Below, one piece after another: positions 16,277 to 27,200 of a DNA stretch of 64,000 nt. The DNA is from Actinophytocola sp049647105 (lineage in GTDB: Bacteria > Actinomycetota > Actinomycetes > Mycobacteriales > Pseudonocardiaceae): the NCBI RefSeq assembly GCF_049647105.1, contig NZ_JBARWZ010000294.1, positions 1 through 64,000 of the forward strand, given 5' to 3'. Position numbers and translations under genes: made by a program. The notes beneath the pieces were generated by a model. It saw only the letters and a program-made list of their open reading frames with translations, was not told the DNA's origin and ran no database searches. The first letter of the stretch is position 1; each line of letters starts with the position of its first letter.

Positions 16277-16747
16277 TCATCCGCATCGGACGAGATCGGC
16301 AAGTTCGACGAGAAACCTATTAAACCTCAAGTCGGCATGAGCGGAAAAAAGCACGTCAAGAGCTGACCGAACTGCCATGCTTGGAGCTTCCTTCAAGTCG
16401 TACAGAGAGACCGATGAAACCGAACTAGAAAAGCTATAGGAGAGCTCCACCACGTCCCCGACTCTCGTAGCCATAATTGAGTCTTGAGTTTGCGAAGACT
16501 CCACAACCGATTCACCGGACGATACGACTTCGCGGCACAGTTGAACAACCATCAGGACAAAGTCCACGACGGGGAGGCCAGGCGTCCTCAATGGCACCTC
16601 GTTACACCCATCACCGATCACCACGTCGGAACTGAAGTAATGAAAAGTCAAGTCATCGGCCGTTAGCAGGCGGAAGGACAGCCCCGACAGGCCCTTGGCA
16701 TCCCAGGATGGGTCGTCGATGCGAGGCATGAATGTAAACGAGATCAT
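16277..16747 (-). CDS. Immunity-like protein (cassette 4)
   Basis: 156 residues, AT-rich for this genome. The ATG at 16747 has GGAG 5 bp upstream. The gene lies 8 bp after the stop of the toxin-tip remnant at 16756-17126. It shares length, N-terminal pattern (M-I-S-F-x-F), a central 'P-V-V-x-F-x-L' segment and overall hydrophobic profile with the products of 18532-19002 and 20792-21256. Each of those follows an EndoU-like tip. I read it as the immunity partner that neutralises the adjacent toxin in the cytoplasm. No named family was recognised. Confidence 0.6.
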   Translation of the reverse strand: MISFTFMPRIDDPSWDAKGLSGLSFRLLTADDLTFHYFSSDVVIGDGCNEVPLRTPGLPVVDFVLMVVQLCREVVSSGESVVESSQTQDSIMATRVGDVVELSYSFSSSVSSVSLYDLKEAPSMAVRSALDVLFSAHADLRFNRFLVELADLVRCG

Positions 16748-16755
16748 TTCGACTC

Positions 16756-17126
16756 CTAGTACATGAATCTCGGCATTGCGGTGACGAAGTTCCCTCCATC
16801 ATCGACGATGATTCTCATGCCATTCTGGCCCATCGCACCGATTTCCATATCACCGAAATCGTAGTCGACATAACACCCGCCGCGCGGGTCGGACTTAGAC
16901 CTAGGAACCTGCGTCCCATTCTTGATCGCCTCATCCACCATCCCCCGGAATCGGGCCCGGTCGATGCCAACGGCAAATACATTCTCCACCTTCCCAGCGT
17001 TATCGTAGACCCCTCCATGTGAATGCTGGTCCCAAGCATGGTTGAACTGCCGGTTCCTGCAATACAGTTTGCATTATGGACCAGTACCGGAGTCTGCCCC
17101 GTCAGCACATTGGACGTGATCGGCAA
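16756..17126 (-). pseudogene. Orphan RHS toxin tip (cassette 4), frameshifted
   Basis: The fragment opens with GQTPVLVHNANC, the end of the Hint linker that precedes RHS toxin tips. It then needs a one-base shift near 17060-17085 to continue as NRQFNHAWDQHSHGGVYDN and on to DYDFGDMEIGAMGQNGMRI, ending at the TAG at 16756. The C-terminal ~90 residues resemble the tip of the full RHS protein (H near the start, D-F-G, then V-T-A-M-P in place of V-T-A-F-P). This fits a BECR/EndoU-type RNase toxin. There is no start signal of its own. It is a silent cassette usable only after recombination into an RHS gene. Confidence 0.6.
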
Positions 17127-17189
17127 TTCGAGAAGTTACCTACAACGCTCTTTCGACTGTAGCGTGGTGGCTACTGCCGAGGACTCTTC

Positions 17190-17591
17190 TCAGAACTCCG
17201 AGGGTCGCACCCCCAGGCCATTTCCGACAAGCGGGGCCACCACTCGCACCAACTTCCGCTGAATGGCTCGCAGTGTCTTGACTGTCACTTCGTCAGACCA
17301 ACCTGTCGTGGTCGACCACTCATATCCTGAACCGACCACGTCACTGGCAAAGGCAATCTCTGTCGCAAGGAGTGTCCGCGCCCAGTCCATCGGTTCAAGT
17401 GGCTCCCCTGCAACGAGAGCGGATCGGATCTTAACGCATTGTTTGGGCAAGTCTGTCGCACTGACGAACCCCATTGCGATGGCGAACTCCTCAGTGCAGC
17501 GAGCGGGGCCGCTCCATTCCATCAAGCCCTTACGAAGCAGTCGAACCTCTTCGTCCGTGAGCAGCAACTGCTCCGCTGACTTCTTAGTCAT
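17190..17591 (-). CDS. Immunity-like protein (cassette 3)
   Basis: 133 residues, start ATG at 17591, 12 bp after the stop of toxin-tip remnant 3. The protein is helical and unlike the other three immunity candidates. It has LTDEEVRLLRKGLMEWSGPA near the start and EIAFASDVVGSGYEWSTTTG later. The position and the different family match the different toxin tip just upstream. Its role as cognate immunity protein is inferred from context. Confidence 0.6.
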   Translation of the reverse strand: MTKKSAEQLLLTDEEVRLLRKGLMEWSGPARCTEEFAIAMGFVSATDLPKQCVKIRSALVAGEPLEPMDWARTLLATEIAFASDVVGSGYEWSTTTGWSDEVTVKTLRAIQRKLVRVVAPLVGNGLGVRPSEF

Positions 17592-17603
17592 TGCTTGGGC
17601 CTC

Positions 17604-18321
17604 TCAGTTCAGCTCGTTGTTCCAATATTCATCCACCGTATCTGCCCCGCGCCAAAAGACGGTTCCACCGTCGCCATGCATAGGGTCATGGATCACGATA
17701 GTCTCGCCATCCTGGCCTAGATATGCCTTCCGATTGTTGTTGAGGTCCTTCGCGCGAAGGGGGTTTCTTATCACACCCTTGACGTGCTCCTCAAGATCAC
17801 TGGCAGACATTCCCGGGAATTCCGATGCATGCTTTCTGTCCGCATGGCCCCGAGCGATATCGGCAGCGTCGTAGGTCCGCCAGCAATTAGAATTGTGAAC
17901 GAGTACCGGAGTGGCCCTCGCCAGCACATAGTACGTGTGGATGTCGGCGACCGTGAGGTTGTGAACCCTTCGCGTCTGGCTGTACACGGCCAACGGCCAC
18001 GACGTCGACCGTTGCCCCCCGAGTGTCAGCCAGACCCTCACCTGTGTGCACGGCCGAGGCTGCTAGCCACTGCTTCTTCTCCGCCGCCCAGAATGGGTGC
18101 GTCGCGGTGGCGACGATCGTGCTGGTCTTGTCTCCGGCTGGGCCGTCGGTGTCGATGGTGAGCTCACAAGGTCTTTCTGGCCTTGTGTTGTGATGGTGCC
18201 GACCACGGTCTTCGCGGCGGATTCTCCGCTGACGGGCTCGGTGGCCAGGACCTGGTCGCCGACGTTGATGTCTTCGATCGGTTTGGTGGTGCCGTCGGCC
18301 ATCAGGACTTTGATGCCGTAG
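17604..18321 (-). pseudogene. Orphan RHS cassette 3: frameshifted Hint copy plus toxin tip
   Basis: Homology to the RHS Hint domain starts at about 18321 (GIKVLMADGTTKPIEDINVG) without the initial Cys. It runs to QGQKDL, then loses one base (CTTGTGAGCTCACC where the intact gene reads CTTGTGAAGCTGACC). It resumes in frame near VHNLTVADIHTYYVL and ends TPVLVHNSNC. A ~93-residue tip follows, with HADRKHASEFPGMS, ETIVIHDPMHGDGGTVF. This tip is unrelated to the EndoU-like ones; the GGTVF ending recalls other BECR-fold RNase toxins. It ends at the TGA at 17604 next to its immunity gene. Confidence 0.65.
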
Positions 18322-18531
18322 TTGCGTCCAAATGGTCAGGAAACCCTTCCGGCCCGAAAATCACCAAGGCCCTCGCGGCTCGCTCACACAAACGAAACCA
18401 TGACCGCTTCACCCCGCGAATTCGTAGAGTGCTTGCAGCACCGAAGTCACATCGCGTCAGGCGACTCTATACCCGACCGAACATCTGATCGACTTTATAA
18501 CGATAAAATAACTCTGAGACATCTGCACAAA

Positions 18532-19002
18532 CTAGGGACCAGTAGCCTTGTCCAGCACCTCGATCGCCACCGGATGACTTCGAAACCCAGGGTAATCTCT
18601 ATCGAGATCAGCGATCACCCTCGTTGCAAACTCGCCGGCCGCCTGAGCGAACTGGTCGATTCGACAGGTCGCAACCTGCGGCCCTACGGTCCAACTGATA
18701 TCTACACTCTGTTCATTCCGGACAAAGAGCATTGAGTCACCGGACTCCGTAAAATTGTAGCGCGAACCGCGTGGTACGTTGTCAGGCAGCTCATCGACAA
18801 TCGTTACGATCGAGAGCGCGAAGTGCACAACAGGCACCCAGGCAAATTCCGTGACGAACTTTACCTGCCCCACTCTCATCTGTACGTCACCCAAAAAGAA
18901 GTACCAGAGGAGGTCACCACGACTCGCCTCACGCGGATCACGAATGTACTCCCACCCGACAGGGTTCGGCCCGCTCTCGAGGCGGTAGGCTATTGAAACC
19001 AA
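18532..19002 (-). CDS. Immunity-like protein (cassette 2)
   Basis: 156 residues. The start is TTG at 19002, chosen because GGAGG lies 7 bp upstream, and the nearby ATG at 19007 is out of frame. The gene follows the stop of toxin-tip remnant 2 by 14 bp. It belongs with the cassette 1 and 4 immunity proteins: same length, early W, 'F-x-L-x-x-V' centre, and NFTESGDS like FTESEE in cassette 1. It probably binds the adjacent EndoU-like tip. The 210 bp to its left (18322-18531) hold nothing recognisable. Confidence 0.6.
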   Translation of the reverse strand: MVSIAYRLESGPNPVGWEYIRDPREASRGDLLWYFFLGDVQMRVGQVKFVTEFAWVPVVHFALSIVTIVDELPDNVPRGSRYNFTESGDSMLFVRNEQSVDISWTVGPQVATCRIDQFAQAAGEFATRVIADLDRDYPGFRSHPVAIEVLDKATGP

Positions 19003-19016
19003 ATCATAACCTCCGT

Positions 19017-19463
19017 TTATAGTGGATGCATTGTCGATACCATACCCTCAGGCGTCACCCACACTCGAACCCGCGTCGACCCTTTGTCACCCATGACCCT
19101 TCCGGGCCCAAAGTCGTAATCGTGTGCATGATTTCCCGTAACAGTGTCGATTTCGCTCGGAACTGGCGATCCTCTCACAACTTCGTTGGCAATACCTTCA
19201 AGTTCCTCCGGTTCAATTCCGTCACGAAACTTCGTCCCCTTCGCAGGTGAGCCATAACCGTGAAGCGGCAAAATATGCGTGTCCAGTCTAACTTCGGCGA
19301 TCGCAACTGGCCCGTTACAGTTGTGAACCAGAACAGTGGCGCCGCCTACCAAAACATAGTAGGTGTGGATGTCAGCAATCGTAAGGTTGTGAACTTGCTG
19401 TTGCCGACTGTACTTGTCGACCGCTACAACATCGACTTTCGTTCCGTGCGCGTCGCGAAGGCT
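19017..19463 (-). pseudogene. Orphan RHS cassette 2: Hint remnant plus EndoU-like tip
   Basis: Homology to the RHS Hint domain begins at about 19463 (SLRDAHGTKVDVVAV, compare LLDARGTTVDV in the intact gene). It continues through VHNLTIADIHTYYVL to ATVLVHNCNG. A ~93-residue tip follows: THILPLHGYGSPAKGTKF, then DYDFGPGRVMGDKG and VSTMHPL, ending at the TAA at 19017. HIL-x-x-H with a downstream G-T-K-F and a terminal S/T-x-x-P is EndoU-like. The upstream part of the cassette is replaced by IS66 sequence at 19460. There is no independent start. Confidence 0.65.
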
Positions 19464-20678
19464 GAAGTCGTTGCGTGGCAAGAGCGGGAAGAGGCCAGGC
19501 GGGCAGCCTGGCCATCCAGGATCGACGTTGGCGCTGGTTGATAACCCGAACGAGTGGAAGCGACATGAGCCCGGCCCGTGTGGGGGTTGTGGTGCGGACC
19601 TCGCGGACGCGCCCGAGGTCGGGATTGAGCGCCGCCAGGTGTTCGACCTGCCGCCGATCACGGTGCGGGTGACCGAACATCAGCTCATCGCGCGCCGCTG
19701 CCGGTGCGGAACCACGACCTGTGGTGTGCCGCCGAAAGGTGTGACAGCGCCGGTGCAGTATGGGCCGCGGATCACCGCGATCATCCTCTACCTGTATGTC
19801 GGGCAGTTCCTGTCCAAAAAACGCACCGCACAGGCCTTGGCCGAGTTGTTCGGCATCCCGGTCTCTGAAGGCACCGTGGCGACCATGACGAAGCGGGCGG
19901 CCTCCGGGTTGGGCGAGTTCCTCGATATCGTGGGTGATCGGATCGCCGGATCGGAGGAGGCCGGGTTCGACGAGACCGGTCTGCGCGTGGCCGACAAACT
20001 GCACTGGGTGCATTGCGCCCGCACCAACAAATACACCCTGATCACCTGCCACCGTGGACGCGGCCAGGACGGTATCGACGATGCCGGTGTCCTCACCCGC
20101 TTCCGCGGGTGGCGGTCCACGACGCGTGGGCACCCTACGACACCTACACCGACGCCGACCACCAGTTGTGTTGCGCGCACGTCCTGCGGGAACTCCAGGC
20201 CGTCTCCGACGCCGCCGATCCGGAGGCGGACTGGTGCTGGGCCACCCAAGCCGCAGACGCGCTCGTCGCGATGCAGAAACTCGTCAACGACGCGATCGAA
20301 GCCGACGCCGACACCATCGACCCCGACATCCTCGGCACCCAGGCCGGGCTCTACCACTCGGCCGCGCAGATCGGCTACACCCAGACCGCCGGCCGCGCCA
20401 CCAAACAGGAGAAGACACACAACGCGCTCGCCCACCGACTGCTCGACCGGCAAGACGACTACCTCCGCTTCACCCAGGACTGGCGAATACCACCAGACAA
20501 CAACGGATCCGAACGCGACATTTGCATGATCAAACTCCGGCAGAAAGTGTCCGGCTGCCTCCGCACCCTCACCGGCGCCCGGCAGTTCTGCGCGATCCGC
20601 AGCTACCTATCCACCGCCGCCAAACATGGCACACACTTCTTCGAATCCCTCGTCATGCTCGCCGAAGGCCGACGCTGA
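19460..20678 (+). pseudogene. IS66-family transposase remnant (tnpC), 5' truncated and frameshifted
   Basis: IS66 TnpC homology starts abruptly at KSLRGKSGKRPGGQPGHPGS, so the coiled-coil N-terminus is missing. It includes the zinc-binding HEPGPCGGCGADL and RRCRCG region and the DDE residues in GFDETGLRV, VHDAWAPYDTY and NNGSERDICMIK. At ~20100 one G is missing (CGCGGGTGGCG), which moves the frame before VHDAW. The product cannot be functional. The left break lies exactly inside the Hint remnant of cassette 2. A right terminal repeat is not certain; GTTAC occurs near 20719. Confidence 0.8.
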
Positions 20679-20791
20679 CTGCCCGCAAACGCATAATCAC
20701 CAGACGGCAACCTGACCAGTTACCTTCCGCCAAGGTACGGGGCAACTCGCGACATCGACACCGTGGCTCACACGACGAGAGCAGATCCAGA

Positions 20792-21256
20792 CTATTTTGG
20801 CAGCATTAATTGAACTGTCGAATTGTCAACCAGCGCAGGCAACTCATCCACCAGGCAAGAGTATGCATTTCGACAGAACCTTGAGCAAGCATTCGCCAAC
20901 TCCCCGCGTTCGACAGTAGTTCGAAATGCTCGCGTCGAGGACGTCACGACAATTCGGTCGCCGTCACGCCGCAGCTGGACAACCTCCTCACTCTCCGTGA
21001 AGCCAAATGCCGCATCCTCCCCCGACAGGATCCGCTTCTCCACATGCATGAGCGACAAAGCTACGTCTACCAGCGTGATGACCCTTTTCTTCGAGATCAC
21101 CTCCACGTCGCCTACGATCATCTCGACATTGACACCAAAATACTTGTATCGGAGATCGATCTCCGCGATACGCGCAGCATCACCTTGCTTGGCATCCTCC
21201 CATGTCTTTCGCCAAGGCGAATTCGCCTCCGGAAGAGAAAATGAGATGCTAATCAT
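20792..21256 (-). CDS. Immunity protein of the RHS toxin (cassette 1)
   Basis: 154 residues. The ATG at 21256 has AGGAGG 4 bp upstream and lies 22 bp after the RHS stop, the standard place for the cognate immunity gene. It is homologous in plan to the products of 18532-19002 and 16277-16747 (M-I-S-I-S-F start, central 'LVDVALSLMHV', FTESEE). It should protect the cytoplasm from the EndoU-like tip of the upstream RHS protein. The family name is not known to me. The next 113 bp towards IS66 hold no gene. Confidence 0.7.
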   Translation of the reverse strand: MISISFSLPEANSPWRKTWEDAKQGDAARIAEIDLRYKYFGVNVEMIVGDVEVISKKRVITLVDVALSLMHVEKRILSGEDAAFGFTESEEVVQLRRDGDRIVVTSSTRAFRTTVERGELANACSRFCRNAYSCLVDELPALVDNSTVQLMLPK

Positions 21257-21278
21257 GGTTCCTCCTCACTCAGTCTGA

Positions 21279-24200
21279 TCAGAACGGAAAGGCAGTCACT
21301 ACTTTACCGTCATTCACGACCACGCGGATACTGGTCAAGTCGCCACCTCCCTGTGCTGAACCACCCTTGCCGACCACAGTCCCGAAGTCCCATTCGTACA
21401 CCTGACCGGGTCGCGGAGCGCCGGTGACTGGATCTGGCGTGTTCGCCCTTGGCGTGCCGCGGTTGATAGTGTCAACAATCCTCTGACGAACTTTCTTCTC
21501 CTTACCGACGAAGATGCCTGAAGCCTCGTCGATTAACTCCCCACCCGGCCGGTGACGGTCCTTGATATGCTGCCAGTCGCCATTCTCCAGAGCATCTGCT
21601 CCGCAAATTGGACTCGAATTGTGAACCAGCACGGGCGTCTCGCCTGCGAGCACATAGTACGTGTGGACGCCAGCGATCGTGAGGTTGTGAACCCGCTGGT
21701 GTCGGTTGTACACGCTTACGGTCGTAACATCGACTGTCGTTCCTCTGGCGTCAAGCAGGCGCTCCCCTGCTTGTATGGCCGAGGCCGCGAGCCACTGCCC
21801 CTTCTCGGGGCCCCAGATGGGGTGGGCTGCGGTGGCGGTGATGGTGCCGGTGTTGTCTCCGGTGGCGCCGTCGGTGTCGACGGTCAGCTTCACAAGGTCT
21901 TTCTGACCTTGTGTTGTGATGGTGCCGACCACGGTCTTGGCGGCGGTTTTTCCGCTGATGGGGTCGGTGGCCAGGACCTGGTCGCCGACGTTGATGTCTT
22001 CGATTGGTTTGGTGGTGCCGTCGGCCATCAGGACTTTGGTGCCGGGGATGAAGCTGTTGGGCCCGCAGGCGCGTTGAGCTTTGCGTGCCGCGTTGGCGGC
22101 ATCAGCCATGTTGTCGGCGGCCCGGATGACCCGCCCGCCTGGTATGGCTCCCGCGGCCAGCCAGGCACACGCCTCACCATCACCGCCGGCGCAACCGATG
22201 GCGTCAGGGATGGGCGTGAGCTGGTAGGCGAACTCGGCGACCGCTTTGAGACCGGTCAGCACCCCTTCCCAGTTCCACACGTCGTACTTGCACGCGGACG
22301 GCGCGGTACCACCCCCATCCGCGAACGCCTGACACACAGCCGCCGCGGCTTCCGCGCTTTGCGTGGCGAACAACAGCGCTTCCCGTCGCGTGAACAGCGC
22401 CGACCCCGTGTAACCACGAGCCTTCAACGCGTCCAGAGCCGCGTTACTCAGGCTCTTGCCGAACACCGGGCTGTTGTAGTGCATCTGCGTGTACGCGTCC
22501 GACGGTTCGTTGACCGCCGGCGGGACCTTCGGTTTGTCGCACTTCATGTGCTGGCAGGTTCCGGTGTCGAAACGCGGGGCACTGTCGCCTTCCCAGCTGA
22601 ACAAGCCGGTGGGGTCGGAGAAGGTGACCGGACTGTTGTTGCTGTAGGTGTAGCCGTTCATCTGCTGGGCGTCGGTGAGGTCCAGGACCGGGTCGACCGA
22701 GACGAACCTGCCCAGCGTGGGGTCGTACTCGCGGGCACCGAGGTGGGTAAGGCCAGTGGCGTCCATCGTGCCGCCGACGAACCCGAGGTCACTCGGCCAG
22801 CTCAACGGTGCTTGGCCGCGGGGTTCGCCGAAGGGCAGATGGCGGCGGCGGTTGACCTGCTGGGTGTTGTTGTTGATCGACACCTCGCCGGTGCCGTTGT
22901 GGTCGGTGGCGACCCAGTTCAGGCTGGCCTCGGTGCGGGTGGCGATGTTCTTCCCGCCGTGGTTGTAGTACCGGGTGCCGGTAGTGGTGTGGGTGTTGCG
23001 GTCGAGCCGGATCTCCTGGTTACCCAGGTAGAGGGTCACCGCCTGGGGATCGCGGCGGATGAGGCGGGCGCCGTCGGCGGTGTAGACGTAGGTGGTTTCC
23101 TTGCCGTCCTCGGTGACCTTCGCGAGGTGGCCTTCGGCGTCCCATTCGAGGGTCTGGTCCTCGCCTGCGAGGACGCGGCTGGTGGTATTGCCGGTCGAGT
23201 CGTAGTCGTACTCGTCGAGGGTGGTGACGCCGCCGGTCGTGGTGGTGGCGCTGTCGAGGCGGTGGCCCTGGTAGATGTAGGCGCTGGTGGTGTCACCTGC
23301 GGTGTCGTGGTCGGTTTGCTGGACGCGGTTGCCGGACTTGTCGTAGCCGTAGGACTGCCAGTACGGGGCGGGGCCGCCGAGTGCGTTGGTGGCCGGGTCG
23401 CCGGTACAACCGTCCGCGGAGTCCCACCCGGTGGCGGTGGTCCAGGCTTCGGTCAGGCGGCGCAGGTGGTCGTAGCGGTAGCACTGGATGTCGCTGGGCT
23501 GGCCGGCGGGGGTGTCGGCGACGGAGGTGATGTTGCCGATGTCGTCGTAGGTGTAGTGGTAGTCGGCCTGCATCGGGTTGGGGACTTCGGCGTCGACGAC
23601 GGTGCGGTCCAGTCGGCGGGTGTCGGCCTGGTAGTAGTAGGACAGCCACGCTCGTTTGGTGTCCTGCCCGAGCGTGATCGTCTGGGGTTCGCCGTAGCGG
23701 GTGTAGTCGGTGTTGAGGACATATTCGTAGGTGTTGCCGCCGAACCCACCCCAGGTGCGCAATGGCAGTCCGAGGTCGCTGTAGGAGTGGCCGACGCCTT
23801 CGGCGGGCAGTGCGCCGGCGGCGGGATAAGTCTCGGACGCGAGTGATCCGTCCGCCTTGTACTGGAGCGTGCTGGTGTACTTGCCGTCCAGTTCCGGTCC
23901 TTCACTGGCCGGGATCTCGATCTCGGTCTGGACCGGCTGGTACTCGGCGGTGTAGCTCAGGACGCGGGTGGTGTAGGCGCTGGCGCCGATGTAGCGGGTG
24001 GTGGCGGCGGGGAGGCCCTTGCTGTACGGGACGGTGTCGTAGGTCCAGTCGGCCAGCCGTGGGCCGGTGACCGAGTCGCGGTGCAGGACGGTTTTGCGGC
24101 CGAGGTTGTCGTACTCGTAGACCAGCGTGGTGTCGCGGGCGTCGGTGCTGGACACCAGCTGCCCGGCGTCGTCGTAGGTGTAGCTGGAGTCGCCGCGGTC

Positions 24201-27200
24201 CGGGTCGGTTTCGGCGATCTTGCGGCCGCGCAGGTCGTAGGTGTAGGTCCACTCGTTCCCGGTGGGGTCGGTGACCTTCGACAGCTGCCCGGCGGGGGTG
24301 TACTGGTAGCGGATGATGTCCGCGCCGCCCGGGCCGTGCTCGTGCAGTTCGGTCTTGCGGCCGCGGGCGTCGGTGATCGTGGTGACCGGAGTGCCGCCCT
24401 CAGGTGGGGTGACGGTGACGCGGTCACCGCCGTAGGCGGTGGTGGAGCGCCACTTCTCGTTGCCGTTGCTGAGGAACTTCTGCACCGTGGGGCGGCCGGC
24501 AGTGTCGTAGACGTACTCGGTCATGTTCGGCACGACGTTGTCGGTCGGGAACCACAGCTCGGTGTCCACGGCGGCAGTGTTGTAGTACGGACGTGAGGTC
24601 TTGGACACCCGGCCCTGCGAGTCGTAACGGGTGTCGGTCAGCAACCGGCCACCGCCCGGCGCCTGCGTTTGCAGCTGCCGTGGCCGGAGCTGGCCGTCGT
24701 AGACCTCGTTGGACGTGATGTAGGAGTTGCCGCTCGGGCCCAGTTTTCTGGTGGTGACGACGATGGGCCCGTTCTTGCGTATCAGGTAGGCGAACTTGTA
24801 GTTACCGTTGGCGTTCTGCGCGCGTGGCCGGTTGGGCTGCCACACCTCGGTGGAGCGGCCGAGCGCGTCGTAGGCGACCTCGGTCACGCTGTCGTTCTCG
24901 TCGACGATCTTCGTCGGCTGGCCACGCCACTTCTCATAGGCGGTCGTGGTGGTGAACCCCGCGGTGCCGTCGGTCGGGCCGGGGGTGGTGGTGGCGACCT
25001 GGGTGACCGGCCCGGCCACCGCTGGGGTGTAGGTGGTCGTGGTGGTGTTGCCAAGCGCGTCGGTCGCGGTCAGGACGCGGCCGCGAGCGTCGTAGGTGGA
25101 CTTCGCGGTCAGCACGTATACCGGGCCGGTGGCGGGACGGTCGGAGGCGACGCGGACCTCGGTCGCGTTGCCGTCCAGAGACGGCGGGAGCTCCTCGGTC
25201 TGGCCGTCGTAGTAGGTGAGGGTGTCGCTGATCGCGTCCTGTGGGAACACCGGCGCCTGCCCGCAGCGGACGGAGACGGTTTCCACGCGGGACGGGAAGT
25301 CGATGAGCCAGCGGGTCTCGTTGGGCCGGTAGGTGGTGGTCGTGCACAGGTCGTCGGTGTCGGTGCTGGTGTCACCGAGGTCACTGGTGGACGTCGGCAG
25401 GCCCCACCTGTCGTCGTAGGTGGTGTCGGTCTGGGTCACCCGCTCGCCGCTGGCGCCGACCGCGGTGTACTCCCGTTCGGTCTTGGCGCGGACGATGTAA
25501 GCGTTCAGGCTGCCCCGGGTCGCGGTCGGGCCATGCCAGACCGGGTGGGTGATCGTCTTGCTGATGCGCCGCGGATCAGTCGCGTTGGACGCGGCCTCGC
25601 GTTCGAACATGGCAGTCTCGAACGAGAACCCCTGCAGCCATTCGAAGTCGTCGCGCTCAACGCCCTCGCTGTCGGTGACTTTGTCGGTCCGGGTGCCGGA
25701 CGGTTGCTTGTCGCCGTACATGCCGCGGTAGAAGCGTTGCTCGGACATCGTGCGCGGGCCGTCGTCGGTGGTGCCGTGCCGGACGCGGACACGGGAGTAG
25801 CCGCGGAACTCGTTCCACGTCTTCTTGTCCTCTTTGACGAACTCGGAGGTGTCCCAGTGCCAGGCTGCGTCACCGAGGTACTCGTAGCTCGTCTCGTCGG
25901 CCAGCGTGCCCGCCACCCCGTCGTGTGTGGACACGGCCTCGACCACGTACTTGTGGAAGTAGTCGGTGCGTTCCGGCGCGAACGGCGGTGTCCACTTCGA
26001 CGGGAAGCACCGCAGGGTGTTGGTGTGCGCGTGCTCCGGCATCCGGGTGCCGAACACGCAGTCCGGTTCGGCGTAGCGGATGGAGGTGATGCCACCGGTC
26101 TCGGACACGATCGCGTTCATGCGGAACCGCACGAGCGGGGCGTACCCGTCGACGCCGTGGACCCGGTTCTCCTTGCGGACCCCGTCGAAACTGACCTCGG
26201 GCAGCGTGATCGTCGGTGCGGCGGTCGGGCCGGTGTGGCCGGTGTGTTTGATGCTCTTCAGCCACAGCGCCGGTTTCTCCCCCGTCGCCGGGTCGGGCAG
26301 TTCGTGGCTCAACACCCAACTGTCCACCGGCTTGTACTGGCCGTCCGCGAGGGACTTGGTGGTGACCGTGGTGAGTTTCTTGGTGGTCCAGAACGACGGC
26401 GAGAACTTGTCCGCGCAGGTGGTGCCGTCGCATTTGAGGTTCAGCGGGACGTCAGGCTGGTTCGCGGGCAACGCGCAGTTGGAGTTCTTGACGCACCGGT
26501 CGGCGACGGTGAACTCGACCCGGCCGGAAGCGGTGCTGTTGCCGGTGTGCATGCCGTAGTCGATGTGGTCGAGCCACCCACCGCGGGTGTAGGAGCTGAC
26601 GGCGGTGTTCTTGTTGCGGCCGTAAGAGTTGGTCTCAGTGGCGTAGAAGTACTGGATCATGTTGCCGTGCCGGTCGACGACCTTGTCGAGGTTCCACCGG
26701 TACCCCTGGGTGCACCACGACTCGGCGAACGTCGCCTTGTGGCACGGCTCGTCGGCGTCGTCGCCGAACACCGGGACCGTCCAGGTCGACTTCGCGGCCA
26801 CGCTGGTACCGAAGAAGTACTGGGTGCCGTCGACGGTCGTGATCTTCCACGCCTCATTGTTGTCGTCGCCGTTGCCGGCGGCGGTGATCCGCTCGATCCG
26901 GGAGCCGTCGTCGTCCTTGGCCTTCCACACCTCGTTGCCAGGTTCGCTGTCGTCGTCGCGGATCAGCTGGGAGCCGGAACCGTTGAGCGACAGGGTGGCG
27001 TTGTCGCTGTGCCAGCACAGGTCCGCAGGCTTCTCCCCGGTGCCGTCGATGTCGTCAGCACAGCTGCGGTACCCGCGTTCGACGAACCCCGGCCACAGGT
27101 TCCAGCCGTCCCCGATCCAGGACGCCTGGTTGTTCGTCGCGCTGGTCAGCCCGTCGACCGCGCCGGAGGAGTACGACAGTGCGAGGTTGGGGTTGAGCCC

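Noticed and set aside
15806..16323. Short plus-strand frames in the region after the XRE fragment
   Set aside because: No ribosome sites, no homology, Ser/Arg-rich; better explained as a degenerate mobile-element segment.
18097..18735. Plus-strand frames between cassettes 2 and 3
   Set aside because: They lie antisense to the Hint copy and immunity gene and show no protein-like composition.
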